Positions 1 to 8,219 are shown, numbered from the stretch's first letter. The stretch: DNA of 64,000 bases from Flavobacterium cupreum (GCF_003996965.1 NZ_QWDM01000007.1:186001-250000), one strand, 5' to 3'. Numbers and translations are program-made. The notes: generated by a model from the letters alone, not told the origin.

Positions 1-930
1 GAAAATAAAGTCGTATTGGAAAGTCTGACCTTCAATATTTCAGATGAAATTTCGATGATCAAAAATTCACTTTCTTTCCTGTCGCAGAAAAACAACAATA
101 AAATTTCAATAGATATAGATCCTGAAATCCCCGAATATTTAATCGGTGACAAACTCAGGCTCGCGCAAATCCTGATGAACTTGGTCAGCAATGCGCTGAA
201 ATTCACCAAAGATGGCGAGGTTGAAATTATTATCGATCTTGTTAAAGTAGAAGGAAAACTACACTTTTTGGAATTTCAGATCCAGGATAACGGAGTTGGA
301 ATTGCAGCAGTAGATCAGACTAAAATTTTCGAAAAATTTGTTCAGGTCGGCAGGAAAGATGAAGATTATCAGGGTACGGGACTAGGCTTGAGTATTGTAA
401 AAAGGTTATTAGGGCTTTTCAATACCACGATTAATCTGAAAAGTGATCTCGGGCAGGGAACGCTGTTTACGTTTACCATTCCTTTTGAGCACGATCCGGA
501 AAAAACAAAACGAATCATTGATGAGATTCAGGTAGACCTGACCTCAAATGAAGTGTTTAAGATTTTGATTGTGGAGGATAATGTTATAAATCAGCTGGTG
601 ACCAAGAAAATAATTGAAAAAAACAATTACATCTGCAAAGTGGTTGATGATGGTTTTAGTGCTATAGAATTACTCGAGAATGAGTTTTTTGATCTTATTC
701 TGATGGATATTAATATGCCGCTGATGAACGGATTTGAAACCACGAAAAGAATACGTCAGCTGGGTATAAAAACGCCAATTGTTGCCCTGACGGCTTTTGA
801 TAAAGATGAAATTACGGATGAAGCTATTTCATCAGGAATGAATGATATTATTATTAAGCCGTTTGAACCGGTTACACTGTTTAAAATAATCAATTACTTA
901 ATATGTGAAACAAAAAACGTTGGTTGTTAA
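1..930 (+). CDS. Hybrid sensor histidine kinase, C-terminal part (5' end outside window)
   Basis: The reading frame is open to the first base, so this is the C-terminal 309 residues of a longer protein; no start is visible. It begins in the HATPase_c domain: the N-box lies near residues 61-70 (NLVSNALKFT), the G1 box is QDNGVGI and the G2 box is GTGLGLSIVK near residue 125. A receiver domain follows from about residue 187 (ILIVEDN), with the phospho-acceptor Asp near residue 236 in LMDINMP and the conserved Lys in IIKPFEP. HATPase followed by REC is the tail of hybrid kinases that pass phosphate to an internal receiver. The sensor and HisKA parts are missing, so the signal cannot be inferred. 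It converges on the helicase gene and overlaps it by four bases. Confidence 0.93.
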   Translation, partial: ENKVVLESLTFNISDEISMIKNSLSFLSQKNNNKISIDIDPEIPEYLIGDKLRLAQILMNLVSNALKFTKDGEVEIIIDLVKVEGKLHFLEFQIQDNGVGIAAVDQTKIFEKFVQVGRKDEDYQGTGLGLSIVKRLLGLFNTTINLKSDLGQGTLFTFTIPFEHDPEKTKRIIDEIQVDLTSNEVFKILIVEDNVINQLVTKKIIEKNNYICKVVDDGFSAIELLENEFFDLILMDINMPLMNGFETTKRIRQLGIKTPIVALTAFDKDEITDEAISSGMNDIIIKPFEPVTLFKIINYLICETKNVGC

Positions 931-944
931 TACCAACGTTTTTT
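912..944. terminator. Bidirectional terminator inside the overlapping gene ends
   Basis: A perfect 12-bp stem (912-923 with 933-944) has a 9-nt loop. It is A-rich on the outer left and T-rich on the outer right, so it can act as an intrinsic terminator on both strands. Both convergent stop codons lie in its loop, so the stem encodes the last residues of both proteins. Confidence 0.8.
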
Positions 945-2177
945 ATTTTGCTTAGAAGCATTTGATTTTCTGGATTTATGGGCACCACCGCTTCGGTTTG
1001 AATTTTTAGGTTTTTCCTCCGTTGCGTCCGGAGCTCCGGAATGCCACTGATACGGATGATCGGTGATGATTTTTACATCTACTTTTATTAGCTTCTGAAT
1101 ATCTTTCCAGTACGGTTCCTCATCTTTACTGCAAAATGAAATCGCTATTCCGCCATTTCCTGCACGTCCCGTTCTTCCAATTCGGTGTACATAGGTCTCA
1201 GGGATATTAGGAAGATCAAAGTTGATTACAAAAGGCAGCTGGTCGATGTCAATTCCTCTCGCTGCAATATCTGTTGCCACAAGAACACCAACTTCTTTAT
1301 TTTTGAACGCATCCAGCACACGCTGTCTTGCATTTTGGGATTTATCGCCGTGAATGGCTTCCGCGGGAATCTCTTTTTTGCGTAACGCTTTTACCACATT
1401 ATCAGCACCGTGTTTGGTTCTTGAAAAAACCAGCACGTTAGATAAGTCTTCATTTTTTATTAAATGATACAGTAAATTTCTTTTTTCTGTCTTCTCTACG
1501 AAGTAAACACGCTGTTCTACATTTTCAGCAGTTGACGAAACAGGCGAAACTTCTACTTTTGCAGGATCCTGCAAAAACATTTCTGCCAGTTCGCGAATGG
1601 CAATAGGCATAGTAGCGGAGAACAATAAAGTCTGACGGTTTTTTGGCGTAAGCTTTACGATCTTCTTTACGTCGTTTATAAACCCCATGTCCAGCATCTG
1701 GTCTGCCTCATCCAAAACCAAAGTATGAAGATGATCCAGGTCGAGAAATCCCTGCTTTTGCAAATCAAGTAATCTTCCCGGAGTGGCCACCAGAATATCG
1801 ATTCCCTGTTTTAAGGTATCCACCTGTGGATTTTGTGAAACCCCTCCAAAAATGGTTAATTGTGTCAGGTTGGTATATTTGGCATACGTCTCAAAACTTT
1901 GCCCAATCTGAACCGCCAGTTCACGTGTCGGAGTAACTATAAGGGCACGAATTACTTTGGCTTTTTTAGAAGAGCCAACAATTCGGTGCAACTGATGTAT
2001 GATAGGAATAGCAAATGCAGCTGTTTTTCCCGTACCTGTCTGCGCACAGCCAATTAAATCCCTGCCCGCCAAAACAATCGGAATAGATTGTTCCTGAATA
2101 GGAGTAGGGTTTAGGTAGCCTTCTTCAAATACGGCTTTTTGTATACTTTTTGAAAGTGATAAATCTTCGAATAACAT
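927..2177 (-). CDS. DEAD-box RNA helicase (RhlE-like)
   Basis: An ATP-dependent RNA helicase of 416 aa, expected to act in ribosome assembly, RNA decay or cold adaptation. The helicase core is complete: Q motif (TPIQEQ, about 25-30), Walker A AQTGTGKT (45-52), PTRELA, the DEAD box (156-159), SAT, ARGIDI and HRIGRTGRAG. After about residue 370 comes a short basic, Ser/Lys/Asn-rich tail typical of RNA-binding tails in RhlE/CsdA-type enzymes. The start is the ATG at 2177. A TATCTTTG -7-like box lies 45 bp upstream, and the leader can form an 8-bp hairpin (2193-2200 with 2208-2215). The gene is monocistronic and converges on the hybrid kinase. Several paralogues are normal in flavobacteria, so I give no symbol. 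Confidence 0.95.
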   Translation of the reverse strand: MLFEDLSLSKSIQKAVFEEGYLNPTPIQEQSIPIVLAGRDLIGCAQTGTGKTAAFAIPIIHQLHRIVGSSKKAKVIRALIVTPTRELAVQIGQSFETYAKYTNLTQLTIFGGVSQNPQVDTLKQGIDILVATPGRLLDLQKQGFLDLDHLHTLVLDEADQMLDMGFINDVKKIVKLTPKNRQTLLFSATMPIAIRELAEMFLQDPAKVEVSPVSSTAENVEQRVYFVEKTEKRNLLYHLIKNEDLSNVLVFSRTKHGADNVVKALRKKEIPAEAIHGDKSQNARQRVLDAFKNKEVGVLVATDIAARGIDIDQLPFVINFDLPNIPETYVHRIGRTGRAGNGGIAISFCSKDEEPYWKDIQKLIKVDVKIITDHPYQWHSGAPDATEEKPKNSNRSGGAHKSRKSNASKQNKKRWY

Positions 2178-2221
2178 ATCTTAGGTATTAATATTTTAGT
2201 TTTAAGTACTAAAATTCTGTG

Positions 2222-2229
2222 CAAAGATA
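2222..2229 (-). promoter_or_regulatory. Putative Bacteroidota -7 box for the helicase gene
   Basis: On the minus strand the octamer TATCTTTG fits the TAnnTTTG -7 consensus of the Bacteroidota primary sigma factor and lies 44 bp before the ATG. I see no good -33 TTG at the usual spacing, so the call rests on the -7 box alone. Confidence 0.45.
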
Positions 2230-2310
2230 GCTTTATTCAGTCAATCGTCTGTTTGAATCCGGTTTTATTTGGCAAATGGACTAATTTTCAGCAGCTGTAA
2301 TTTCTCTGGA

Positions 2311-3348
2311 CTAAATTTTTTCGTTGTTGGCTTTAATGAAATCTGTTATTAAATAGCCAATTAATTTCCCAATTAAATGATTGTTTGGCGATTGGTCCAA
2401 GTCCGGTGCTCCTTCACAAATATGCAGATAAGTAGCGTTTTTATGCTCTCCGAAAAAGGAAACAAACTGGCGCAATTCTTCTATCGAAAACCCGCTGATC
2501 GTCATCGCGCTGCTGGCGATATTAGGTATGGCATCCAGATCAATTTCAATTCCAAATGAATCTGATTTTATAAAATCTAATGCATAAATCATCTCTTTAT
2601 AAAATTCTTTTTCTTTTCGAATGTTTACGCTGTCGTAGGTATTATAGCGAACGCGGTCTTCGATTTTTTTTATGATGTCCAGTACGCTTTTTGAAGTATA
2701 ATTTTCGTGTAAACCAAAAATGAAATATTTTTTCAGGAAACCTTGTTCGTACGCGTACGAGAATCCGTTACCACTATGACGGCCTTCAAGGATTCTGAAG
2801 TCAGAGTGCGCATCAAAATTAATGGCGTTGACCGGTTTTCCTTTGGCAAGCGCAGAACCTTTTATATTTCCGTAGGCATTGTTATGGCCTCCTCCAATGA
2901 TGATAGGTGTTTTTCCGGCTTTGACAATATTAAAGATGATATGCGAAACTTCTTTATCGATTTTTTCAACCAGCTGACTTAATTTCGAACGGTCATCAAT
3001 ATCATTAAAGTCAAGATTTTCTACTTCACGCATTTCTTCAGAAACATTGATCTGTCCGAGAACAATGATCTGACTTCCTTTTGCAAAGCGGTTGTGCTGA
3101 ATGTTAGCAATGCTTTTTATGGCACTTTCCCAGGCTGATGCTGTACCGGGTCTTCCGTAATTAGCACGCACACCAATATCTTCCGGAATTCCCAAAAGAA
3201 CATATTTAGCTTCACTTTCTTTCAGGAATTCGATTTTATCCACTCCTTTAGGAACGATAATCATCTTTTCTCCGAACTTTATTTCACCACTTCGGTGATT
3301 TGTGACTTTTGCTAAATCATTAATAGTAAAAGGAATTAATTTATCCAT
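2311..3348 (-). CDS. hutG: Formimidoylglutamase (arginase/ureohydrolase family)
   Basis: Probably hydrolyses N-formimidoyl-L-glutamate to glutamate and formamide, the last step of one histidine degradation route. The 345-aa protein carries all the ureohydrolase manganese ligands: His155 in GGGHNNAYG, Asp179/His181/Asp183 in FDAHSDF, and Asp270/Asp272 in EIDLDAI. Family membership is certain. The choice of HutG over arginase or agmatinase rests on hutI about 1 kb away on the same strand and on the divergent N-terminal half, which is typical of flavobacterial HutG. hutH and hutU are not in the window. The ATG at 3348 follows an A-rich stretch with no Shine-Dalgarno sequence, as is usual here. 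Confidence 0.8.
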   Translation of the reverse strand: MDKLIPFTINDLAKVTNHRSGEIKFGEKMIIVPKGVDKIEFLKESEAKYVLLGIPEDIGVRANYGRPGTASAWESAIKSIANIQHNRFAKGSQIIVLGQINVSEEMREVENLDFNDIDDRSKLSQLVEKIDKEVSHIIFNIVKAGKTPIIIGGGHNNAYGNIKGSALAKGKPVNAINFDAHSDFRILEGRHSGNGFSYAYEQGFLKKYFIFGLHENYTSKSVLDIIKKIEDRVRYNTYDSVNIRKEKEFYKEMIYALDFIKSDSFGIEIDLDAIPNIASSAMTISGFSIEELRQFVSFFGEHKNATYLHICEGAPDLDQSPNNHLIGKLIGYLITDFIKANNEKI

Positions 3349-3415
3349 AAAAAAAAATTATTGTCCAAAAATAATATAATTGTATTAACTTACGTTATTA
3401 GCTTATATTAATTCT

Positions 3416-3423
3416 TAAATTTG
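3416..3423 (+). promoter_or_regulatory. Putative -7 box (TAAATTTG)
   Basis: The octamer matches the TAnnTTTG consensus and sits 22 bp before the ATG at 3446. No TTG occurs at the expected -33 spacing, so support is moderate. Confidence 0.5.
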
Positions 3424-3445
3424 TTATTAAAGAAAATTATTAAAT

Positions 3446-4324
3446 ATGGAAAACCCAAAGAACAACAACTCAAGTCTAAAAGCGGTAATCGCAGTTTTAG
3501 CAGTCCTACTTATTGGTAGCTTAGTGTATATTTTTAAATTATCATCTGATACAGATGGTGTTAAAACAGAACTTACCACAACTCTGACAGAGAAAGAATC
3601 TGTTATGAAAGATTTACAGGAATTAAAAGCAACTTATGATGCTGCCATTGCAGAAAATACTTCTATGTCTGATGAATTAATTCAGGAAAGAGATAAAGTA
3701 GTTGCTTTAATGGATGACTTAAATAAATCTAAAGGTGATGTTTCTAAATACAGAAATCAGGTACAGGGAATGCAGGCTAAAATGAAAACTTTAGTTGCTG
3801 AAAATGATGAATTGAAAAAACAAAATGGTGTTTTGACAGTTCAGAGAGACAGTACTATTGTGGTTTTAGGAGAATCTAAAAAATTCAACGAAGTTTTAGT
3901 AGGTCAAAACGAAGAATTGGCTAAAACAGTTGAAAAAGGTTCTAAATTATCTGTTTTGAATACAAAAACTGCTGCTTACAAATTAAGAAGTTCAGGAAAA
4001 CAAGTTGAAACTGATAAAGCAAGCCGTGCAGACGTTCTGAAAATAAGTTTTACTATTGCCGAAAACCAAATTGCTAAATCCGGAGATAAAACGTACTATG
4101 TACAGGTTATCGATGCTAAAAACAATGTTTTAGGAGATAAGAAAACAGAAAGCTTTGGTGACAACACTTTAACGTACAGTTTTAAAACTACAGTACAGTA
4201 CGAAAACAAAAGCGTAAATGTGGTGGAAGATTTACCAGGTAAAGATTTCGTTAAAGGAACTTATTTCATCAATGTTTTTGATAATGATGAGTTAGTTTCT
4301 AAAACTAGTTTCTCTTTAAGATAA
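3446..4324 (+). CDS. Membrane-anchored coiled-coil protein of unknown function
   Basis: I do not recognise a named family. The 292-aa protein has a short polar N-terminus, one transmembrane segment or uncleaved signal anchor (about residues 12-31), a long Lys/Glu/Asp-rich coiled coil (about 35-165), and a C-terminal beta-rich domain (about 170-292) with Tyr-Tyr-Val-Gln and phenylalanine-rich strands. This suggests a periplasmic stalk with a small globular head, anchored in the inner membrane. It is transcribed alone between hutG and hutI, both on the opposite strand, with its own -7 box upstream and a strong shared terminator downstream. Its composition is like that of its neighbours, so there is no sign of recent transfer. 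Confidence 0.85.
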   Translation: MENPKNNNSSLKAVIAVLAVLLIGSLVYIFKLSSDTDGVKTELTTTLTEKESVMKDLQELKATYDAAIAENTSMSDELIQERDKVVALMDDLNKSKGDVSKYRNQVQGMQAKMKTLVAENDELKKQNGVLTVQRDSTIVVLGESKKFNEVLVGQNEELAKTVEKGSKLSVLNTKTAAYKLRSSGKQVETDKASRADVLKISFTIAENQIAKSGDKTYYVQVIDAKNNVLGDKKTESFGDNTLTYSFKTTVQYENKSVNVVEDLPGKDFVKGTYFINVFDNDELVSKTSFSLR

Positions 4325-4346
4325 GAAAGACAGTTATAAAAATAAG

Positions 4347-4374
4347 AAAAGAGGAGTTTTTAAGCTCCTCTTTT
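4347..4374. terminator. Bidirectional rho-independent terminator
   Basis: A perfect 10-bp stem (4347-4356 with 4365-4374) has an 8-nt loop. A T-run follows on the plus strand and an A-run precedes it, so it can terminate both the coiled-coil gene and convergent hutI, whose stop codon is at 4377. Confidence 0.85.
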
Positions 4375-4376
4375 TT

Positions 4377-5615
4377 TTATGCTAAAATTTCTCCTTCGAG
4401 AAAAATACTTTCAATCAGGTTGCTTCCAAAAGCATATGGAATCTGATAGTACGATGAAACAGGTTTTGTCAGGATTAAGTTGGCTTTCTTTCCCTTTGTA
4501 ATACTTCCATGCGTTTCCGAAAGTCCCATTGCATAAGCCCCGTTTATCGTGGCGGCATTTATGGCTTCTTCGGGGGTCATTTTCATTTTGATACAGGCCG
4601 TGGCTACCACAAAATTCATATTTCCGGATGGAGTAGAACCGGGGTTAAAGTCGGTTGCCAGAGCCAAAGGCAATCCCGCTTTTATGATTTCGCGCGCAGG
4701 CGTGTATGGAATACTCAAAAAGTAAGAACAGGATGGTAAAGCAACGGGCATCGTTTCCGTGCCCTTTAAAGCTTCGATGTCTTCCGGGTTCATAACTTCG
4801 AGATGATCGACAGAAAGGGCTTTAAATTTAATTCCCGCCTGTATTCCTCCAATAGAATTAAACTGGTTCACATGAATCTTCGGAATCAGTCCGTATTGTA
4901 TTCCTGCTTCCATGATTTTTTCGGTTTCTTCTACAGAAAAATAACCTGTCTCACAAAAAACATCAATATAATCAGCGAGTTTATGCTTTGTAATTTCCGG
5001 AAGCATTTTGGTAATAATCTCATCAATATAACCTGCTTTGTTTTCTTTGTAGTGCAACGGAAAAGCGTGAGCACCCAAAAAAGTCGCTTTTATGGCAATG
5101 GGATAATTTTCTGCGAGTTTTTTTATCACGCGAAGCATCTTTAATTCGCCTTCGGTTGTTAAGCCGTAGCCCGATTTTATTTCAACGGCTCCGGTTCCTA
5201 AATGCATTACTTCTTCTAAGCGAAGTTTGGACTGCTCGTAAATTTCCTCTTCGGAAGCTGTATTTAATTTAAGGGCTGAATTTAGGATTCCGCCGCCACG
5301 GTTGGCAATTTCTTCGTAGGAAAGTCCGTTAATCCGGTCTACAAATTCCTGCTCGCGGTTCCCGGCGTATACGATATGGGTGTGACTGTCGCACCAGGCA
5401 GGTAAAACAATTCGCCCCGTAGCATCAATAACTTTATCGGCCTTAATTTCAGGAAGGTTTTTCATCTCGCCGAAATCAGCTATTAGATTGCCTTTTAAAA
5501 TTAAAAAAGCATTTTTGATGGATGGAAGCACTGCCATTTCGGATCCTGAAACTTTAGAAATTGAAGTTTCCCGAACCTGCAGCAATTCTTTTATATTGGT
5601 TAGTAAAGTTATCAT
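4377..5615 (-). CDS. hutI: Imidazolonepropionase
   Basis: Hydrolyses 4-imidazolone-5-propanoate to N-formimidoyl-L-glutamate in histidine catabolism; its product is the substrate of HutG. The 412-aa protein is full length for the amidohydrolase-superfamily HutI. Visible features are the HxH metal motif (His78, His80 in DSHTH), the RGGGI motif, EIKSGYGL, the metal-binding AHAFP region, a later His in VDHLEV, and the Asp-containing ATDFNPGS motif near the C-terminus. A downstream GAYAMG segment is also typical of HutI. The start is the ATG at 5615. hutI and hutG share a strand but are separated by an opposite-strand gene, so they are not one simple operon. Confidence 0.95.
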   Translation of the reverse strand: MITLLTNIKELLQVRETSISKVSGSEMAVLPSIKNAFLILKGNLIADFGEMKNLPEIKADKVIDATGRIVLPAWCDSHTHIVYAGNREQEFVDRINGLSYEEIANRGGGILNSALKLNTASEEEIYEQSKLRLEEVMHLGTGAVEIKSGYGLTTEGELKMLRVIKKLAENYPIAIKATFLGAHAFPLHYKENKAGYIDEIITKMLPEITKHKLADYIDVFCETGYFSVEETEKIMEAGIQYGLIPKIHVNQFNSIGGIQAGIKFKALSVDHLEVMNPEDIEALKGTETMPVALPSCSYFLSIPYTPAREIIKAGLPLALATDFNPGSTPSGNMNFVVATACIKMKMTPEEAINAATINGAYAMGLSETHGSITKGKKANLILTKPVSSYYQIPYAFGSNLIESIFLEGEILA

Positions 5616-5670
5616 GATGTTGATTTAATATATATACAATGCTGTTTTTAAGTGATACAGAAGAAAAATA

Positions 5671-5730
5671 AAAACACAAATTTCACAAACTATCACTAAT
5701 CATTCGTGAAATCTGTGAAATTTGTGTTTT
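5671..5730. repeat. Intergenic hairpin repeat, GTGAAATTTGTG type
   Basis: A perfect 17-bp inverted repeat (5671-5687 with 5714-5730) lies between two genes on the minus strand. Its arms resemble the CACGAATT hairpin at 61485-61570, so it may be a member of a dispersed family. It may also end transcription of the lipoprotein-free spacer, but it lacks a clean T-run. Confidence 0.6.
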
Positions 5731-5770
5731 ACTATTTGGAATTTAAAAATTGAAAATTAATTTTTCCCTT

Positions 5771-6820
5771 TTATTCTGAAACGCTTATTTCAAACATTTT
5801 CTCCCAGTATTTTCCGGTAACAAAAATCGTTTTGGTTTGCGGATTGTAAGCAATTCCGTTTAGAACTTCAGCTTGCGGATGTTTGATGAATTTACGCAAT
5901 TCAGACATGTTCAAAATGCCTTCCACCGCTCCGGAATTTGGGTTCACTACTGCAATAGCATCTTTTTGCCACACATTCACATAGAATTTCCCGTTGATAT
6001 ATTCTAATTCATTAATCGCTTTAATCTTTGAAGTTCCCGAATAAACGTTGATATAATCAATTAATTTCTGATTCGCCGGATCCATTTTCCAGATTTTCTC
6101 CGTTCCGTCAGAATGATAAATGTATTTTCCGTCATTCGTCATTCCCCAGCCTTCAAGATCTTTGTCGTATTTGAACTTTTTTTCAAGCTTGAAAGTCTTG
6201 GCATCATAGATAAAACCTGTTTTTTCTTCCCAGGACAACTGAAATATTTTTCCGTTGATAAAAGTAATTCCTTCTCCGAAATATTCACCAGGAAGATCAA
6301 CCTGCGTAATCACTTTACCGGTTTTATAATCCACTTCCCTGAAATAAGAATCCCCTTTTTGCCCGGTGCTTTCAAATAGAACACCGTCATGAAATTCCAG
6401 ACCTTCGGTGAAAGCTTTTGTATCGTGAGGATACGTATTTAAGATTTTATATTTCATTAATTTTGGTTCGATATCGGAAACCACTTCGATTCTCTTGGTT
6501 GCATCAGACCATTCAGAACCGTAATATGCGGTTGCTTTTAGGTATTGGTATCCTAATTTTTGATCTTTTAATTCAAATTTGAATTTCTCAGCACCTTTTG
6601 TGCTTCCCACTTTTTTATCGTTTACCAAATAAACAATACTGTCAATTTCTTTCGAATTTGGATTTAAAATAGCGATAGAAACGGATTCTTTTGAGGTAAA
6701 ATGTGCCGGAAAAGCCGAATCATCGATTGTAAATAAAGAATTTTCACCTTTTTTTGCACCGTTGCATCCGATTAATGTGATTCCTAATAAAATGACAGCT
6801 AGGAAGTTATATTTTTTCAT
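5771..6820 (-). CDS. Glutamine cyclotransferase lipoprotein
   Basis: A 349-aa secreted glutaminyl-peptide cyclotransferase-like protein (Glu_cyclase_2 family), predicted to convert N-terminal glutamine to pyroglutamate. I start it at the ATG at 6820, where a lipoprotein signal begins (MKKYNFLAVILLGITLIGC, lipidated Cys at 19). The open frame extends to 6964, but that part is the antisense of the SRP RNA and is not protein-like. After an Ig-like N-terminal region (about 20-125), the beta-propeller catalytic domain shows EGLEF, GEGITF, EGWGMT, HSDGT, NELEY and NGIAY, all typical of bacterial cyclotransferases. The downstream T-rich stretch to 5765 has no clear terminator. Confidence 0.85.
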   Translation of the reverse strand: MKKYNFLAVILLGITLIGCNGAKKGENSLFTIDDSAFPAHFTSKESVSIAILNPNSKEIDSIVYLVNDKKVGSTKGAEKFKFELKDQKLGYQYLKATAYYGSEWSDATKRIEVVSDIEPKLMKYKILNTYPHDTKAFTEGLEFHDGVLFESTGQKGDSYFREVDYKTGKVITQVDLPGEYFGEGITFINGKIFQLSWEEKTGFIYDAKTFKLEKKFKYDKDLEGWGMTNDGKYIYHSDGTEKIWKMDPANQKLIDYINVYSGTSKIKAINELEYINGKFYVNVWQKDAIAVVNPNSGAVEGILNMSELRKFIKHPQAEVLNGIAYNPQTKTIFVTGKYWEKMFEISVSE

Positions 6821-6875
6821 AGTTAAAAATTTGAATAAGCCAATATACGACGATATTTTTATAGCAACAAAGCTC

Positions 6876-6905
6876 TTGCAAAAATATAAAAAGATTGTAT
6901 ATTTG
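6876..6905 (+). promoter_or_regulatory. Promoter of the SRP RNA gene
   Basis: TTG (6876-6878) is followed after 19 nt by TATATTTG (6898-6905), an exact match to the -7 consensus TAnnTTTG. The expected transcript start falls on the first base pair of the SRP RNA stem at about 6910. Confidence 0.8.
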
Positions 6906-6909
6906 CACC

Positions 6910-7002
6910 GGCAAGTCCTACACGACCAGCTCCTGCAGACTCCCCCAGGATGGGAACATAGCAAGGGTACGTGGTTGAGCGGTGCGATGTAGGTCGCTTG
7001 CC
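6910..7002 (+). ncRNA. ffs: Small bacterial signal recognition particle RNA (4.5S type)
   Basis: A 93-nt RNA whose ends pair (GGCAAG at 6910-6915 with CTTGCC at 6997-7002), followed by a T-run. The apical region is the SRP domain IV hairpin: a GGAA tetraloop closed by AUG/CAU, preceded by the AGG and followed by the AGCA of the symmetric internal loop that binds Ffh. A perfect TATATTTG promoter lies just upstream. The RNA joins Ffh to target membrane proteins co-translationally. The opposite strand carries an accidental open frame, an upstream extension of the cyclotransferase ORF, which I reject as coding. Confidence 0.9.
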
Positions 7003-7119
7003 ATTTTTTATTTTATCGAATTTCTTTTTTAGAATTAATACAAAAGCGGTCTTCCTTATGGAGGATTTTTTTATTTTTGGGACTTTCTAAAGTTAAAAGT
7101 TATTTTTTAGGGGTTTTCA

Positions 7120-7293
7120 GGGATCAATCCCCAAAACCTTTAGAGAGAAAAAAATTACCGCAAAGAACGCTAAGTTTTTTACTTTTAGCTTTTGTAAAAT
7201 GCAAGGTTCGCAAAGCTTTGTATTGATTTAGCTTTGCGAACTTTTTGCTTTCTAATAGATTAGTAGATAAAAATCGTTGCGTTCTTTGCGGTA
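7120..7293. repeat. Nested-hairpin intergenic repeat, copy 1
   Basis: Outer arms TACCGCAAAGAACGC (7156-7170) and its exact reverse complement (7279-7293) enclose a second perfect 12-bp hairpin (7206-7217 with 7230-7241). A GGGATCAAT leader begins at 7120. The same architecture and arms recur 50 kb away at 57639-57814. The 7003-7408 spacer holds this element and the tandem repeat before the SDR gene, but no gene that I can support. Confidence 0.75.
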
Positions 7294-7373
7294 AAAATAA
7301 ATAGTACGTATATTTTTATGTTTTCCACAACATTTAGAATTTATCCTTATAAGTTTGCCTCAACGAACCAAAT

Positions 7374-7401
7374 CATAACTCATAACTCATAATTCATAAC
7401 T
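7374..7401 (+). repeat. Heptanucleotide tandem repeat before the SDR start
   Basis: Four consecutive 7-bp units (CATAACT, CATAACT, CATAATT, CATAACT) end 7 bp before the ATG at 7409, where a ribosome binding site would otherwise lie. No Shine-Dalgarno sequence is present. Confidence 0.75.
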
Positions 7402-7408
7402 TTTCAAA

Positions 7409-8212
7409 ATGAATAAAGTCGTTTTAATTACCGGAGGATCATCAGGGATCGGAAAATCTATTGGAGAATTTTTACATCAAAAAGGATTCACCGTTTACGG
7501 AACCAGCCGAAATCCCGAAAAAGTATTAAATTCTGTTTTTCCTCTTGTAGCTTTAGATGTTCGAAATGCAGATTCCATACAAACGGCTGTCGCAAAAATT
7601 ATTGCGACGACCGGACGTTTAGATGTCGTGATCAATAATGCCGGAGTGGGTATTACCGGACCCCTGGAAGAAATTCCGATGGAAGAAATCAAGAATAATT
7701 TCGAAACGAACTTCTTTGGTCCGATTGAGGTTATGAAAGCCGTTTTGCCTCAAATGCGCGAACAAAAATCAGGTCTGATTATCAATATTACCTCTATTGC
7801 GGGCTATATGGGATTGCCCTACAGAAGCGTTTATTCGGCTTCGAAAGGGGCACTGGAACTCATTACCGAAGCCTTGCGTATGGAAGTTAAATCTTTCGGA
7901 ATCGATATCACCAACGTGGCACCGGGTGATTTTGCGACTAATATTGCTGCGGGACGTTATCATGCCCCTGTAATTTCAGGTTCTGCCTACGAAAAAGTGT
8001 ACGGAGACGTACTTTCTACCATGAACGAACACGTAGATGCCGGAAGTGACCCGAACGAAATGGCTGCAGCAATCTATAAAATCATGGAAGCTAAAAAGCC
8101 AAATGTACATTACAAAGTCGGTGTTTTTATGCAGAAATTTTCAATTGTATTAAAGCGTATTCTTCCGGATACTGTTTATGAAAAGATGTTGATGAATCAT
8201 TATAAATTATAA
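7409..8212 (+). CDS. Short-chain dehydrogenase/reductase
   Basis: A 267-aa classical SDR oxidoreductase using NAD(P)H; the substrate is unknown. It shows the nucleotide-binding TGGSSGIG at residues 8-15, a cofactor-specificity segment with TSRNPEK (Arg suggests NADPH), NNAGVG, the catalytic Ser in the ITSIAG region, and the YSASK catalytic Tyr/Lys motif. The start follows the heptamer repeats. The lipoprotein gene begins 7 bp after its stop, so the two are probably cotranscribed. The C-terminal 60 residues resemble the extensions of SDRs annotated as ketoreductases or retinol-dehydrogenase-like enzymes, but this does not fix the substrate. Confidence 0.92.
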   Translation: MNKVVLITGGSSGIGKSIGEFLHQKGFTVYGTSRNPEKVLNSVFPLVALDVRNADSIQTAVAKIIATTGRLDVVINNAGVGITGPLEEIPMEEIKNNFETNFFGPIEVMKAVLPQMREQKSGLIINITSIAGYMGLPYRSVYSASKGALELITEALRMEVKSFGIDITNVAPGDFATNIAAGRYHAPVISGSAYEKVYGDVLSTMNEHVDAGSDPNEMAAAIYKIMEAKKPNVHYKVGVFMQKFSIVLKRILPDTVYEKMLMNHYKL

Positions 8213-8219
8213 AACTCAA

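Noticed and set aside
6821..6964. N-terminal extension of the cyclotransferase frame
   Set aside because: It is the antisense of the SRP RNA and its promoter, is Cys/Ser-rich and not protein-like, and a perfect lipoprotein start lies at 6820.
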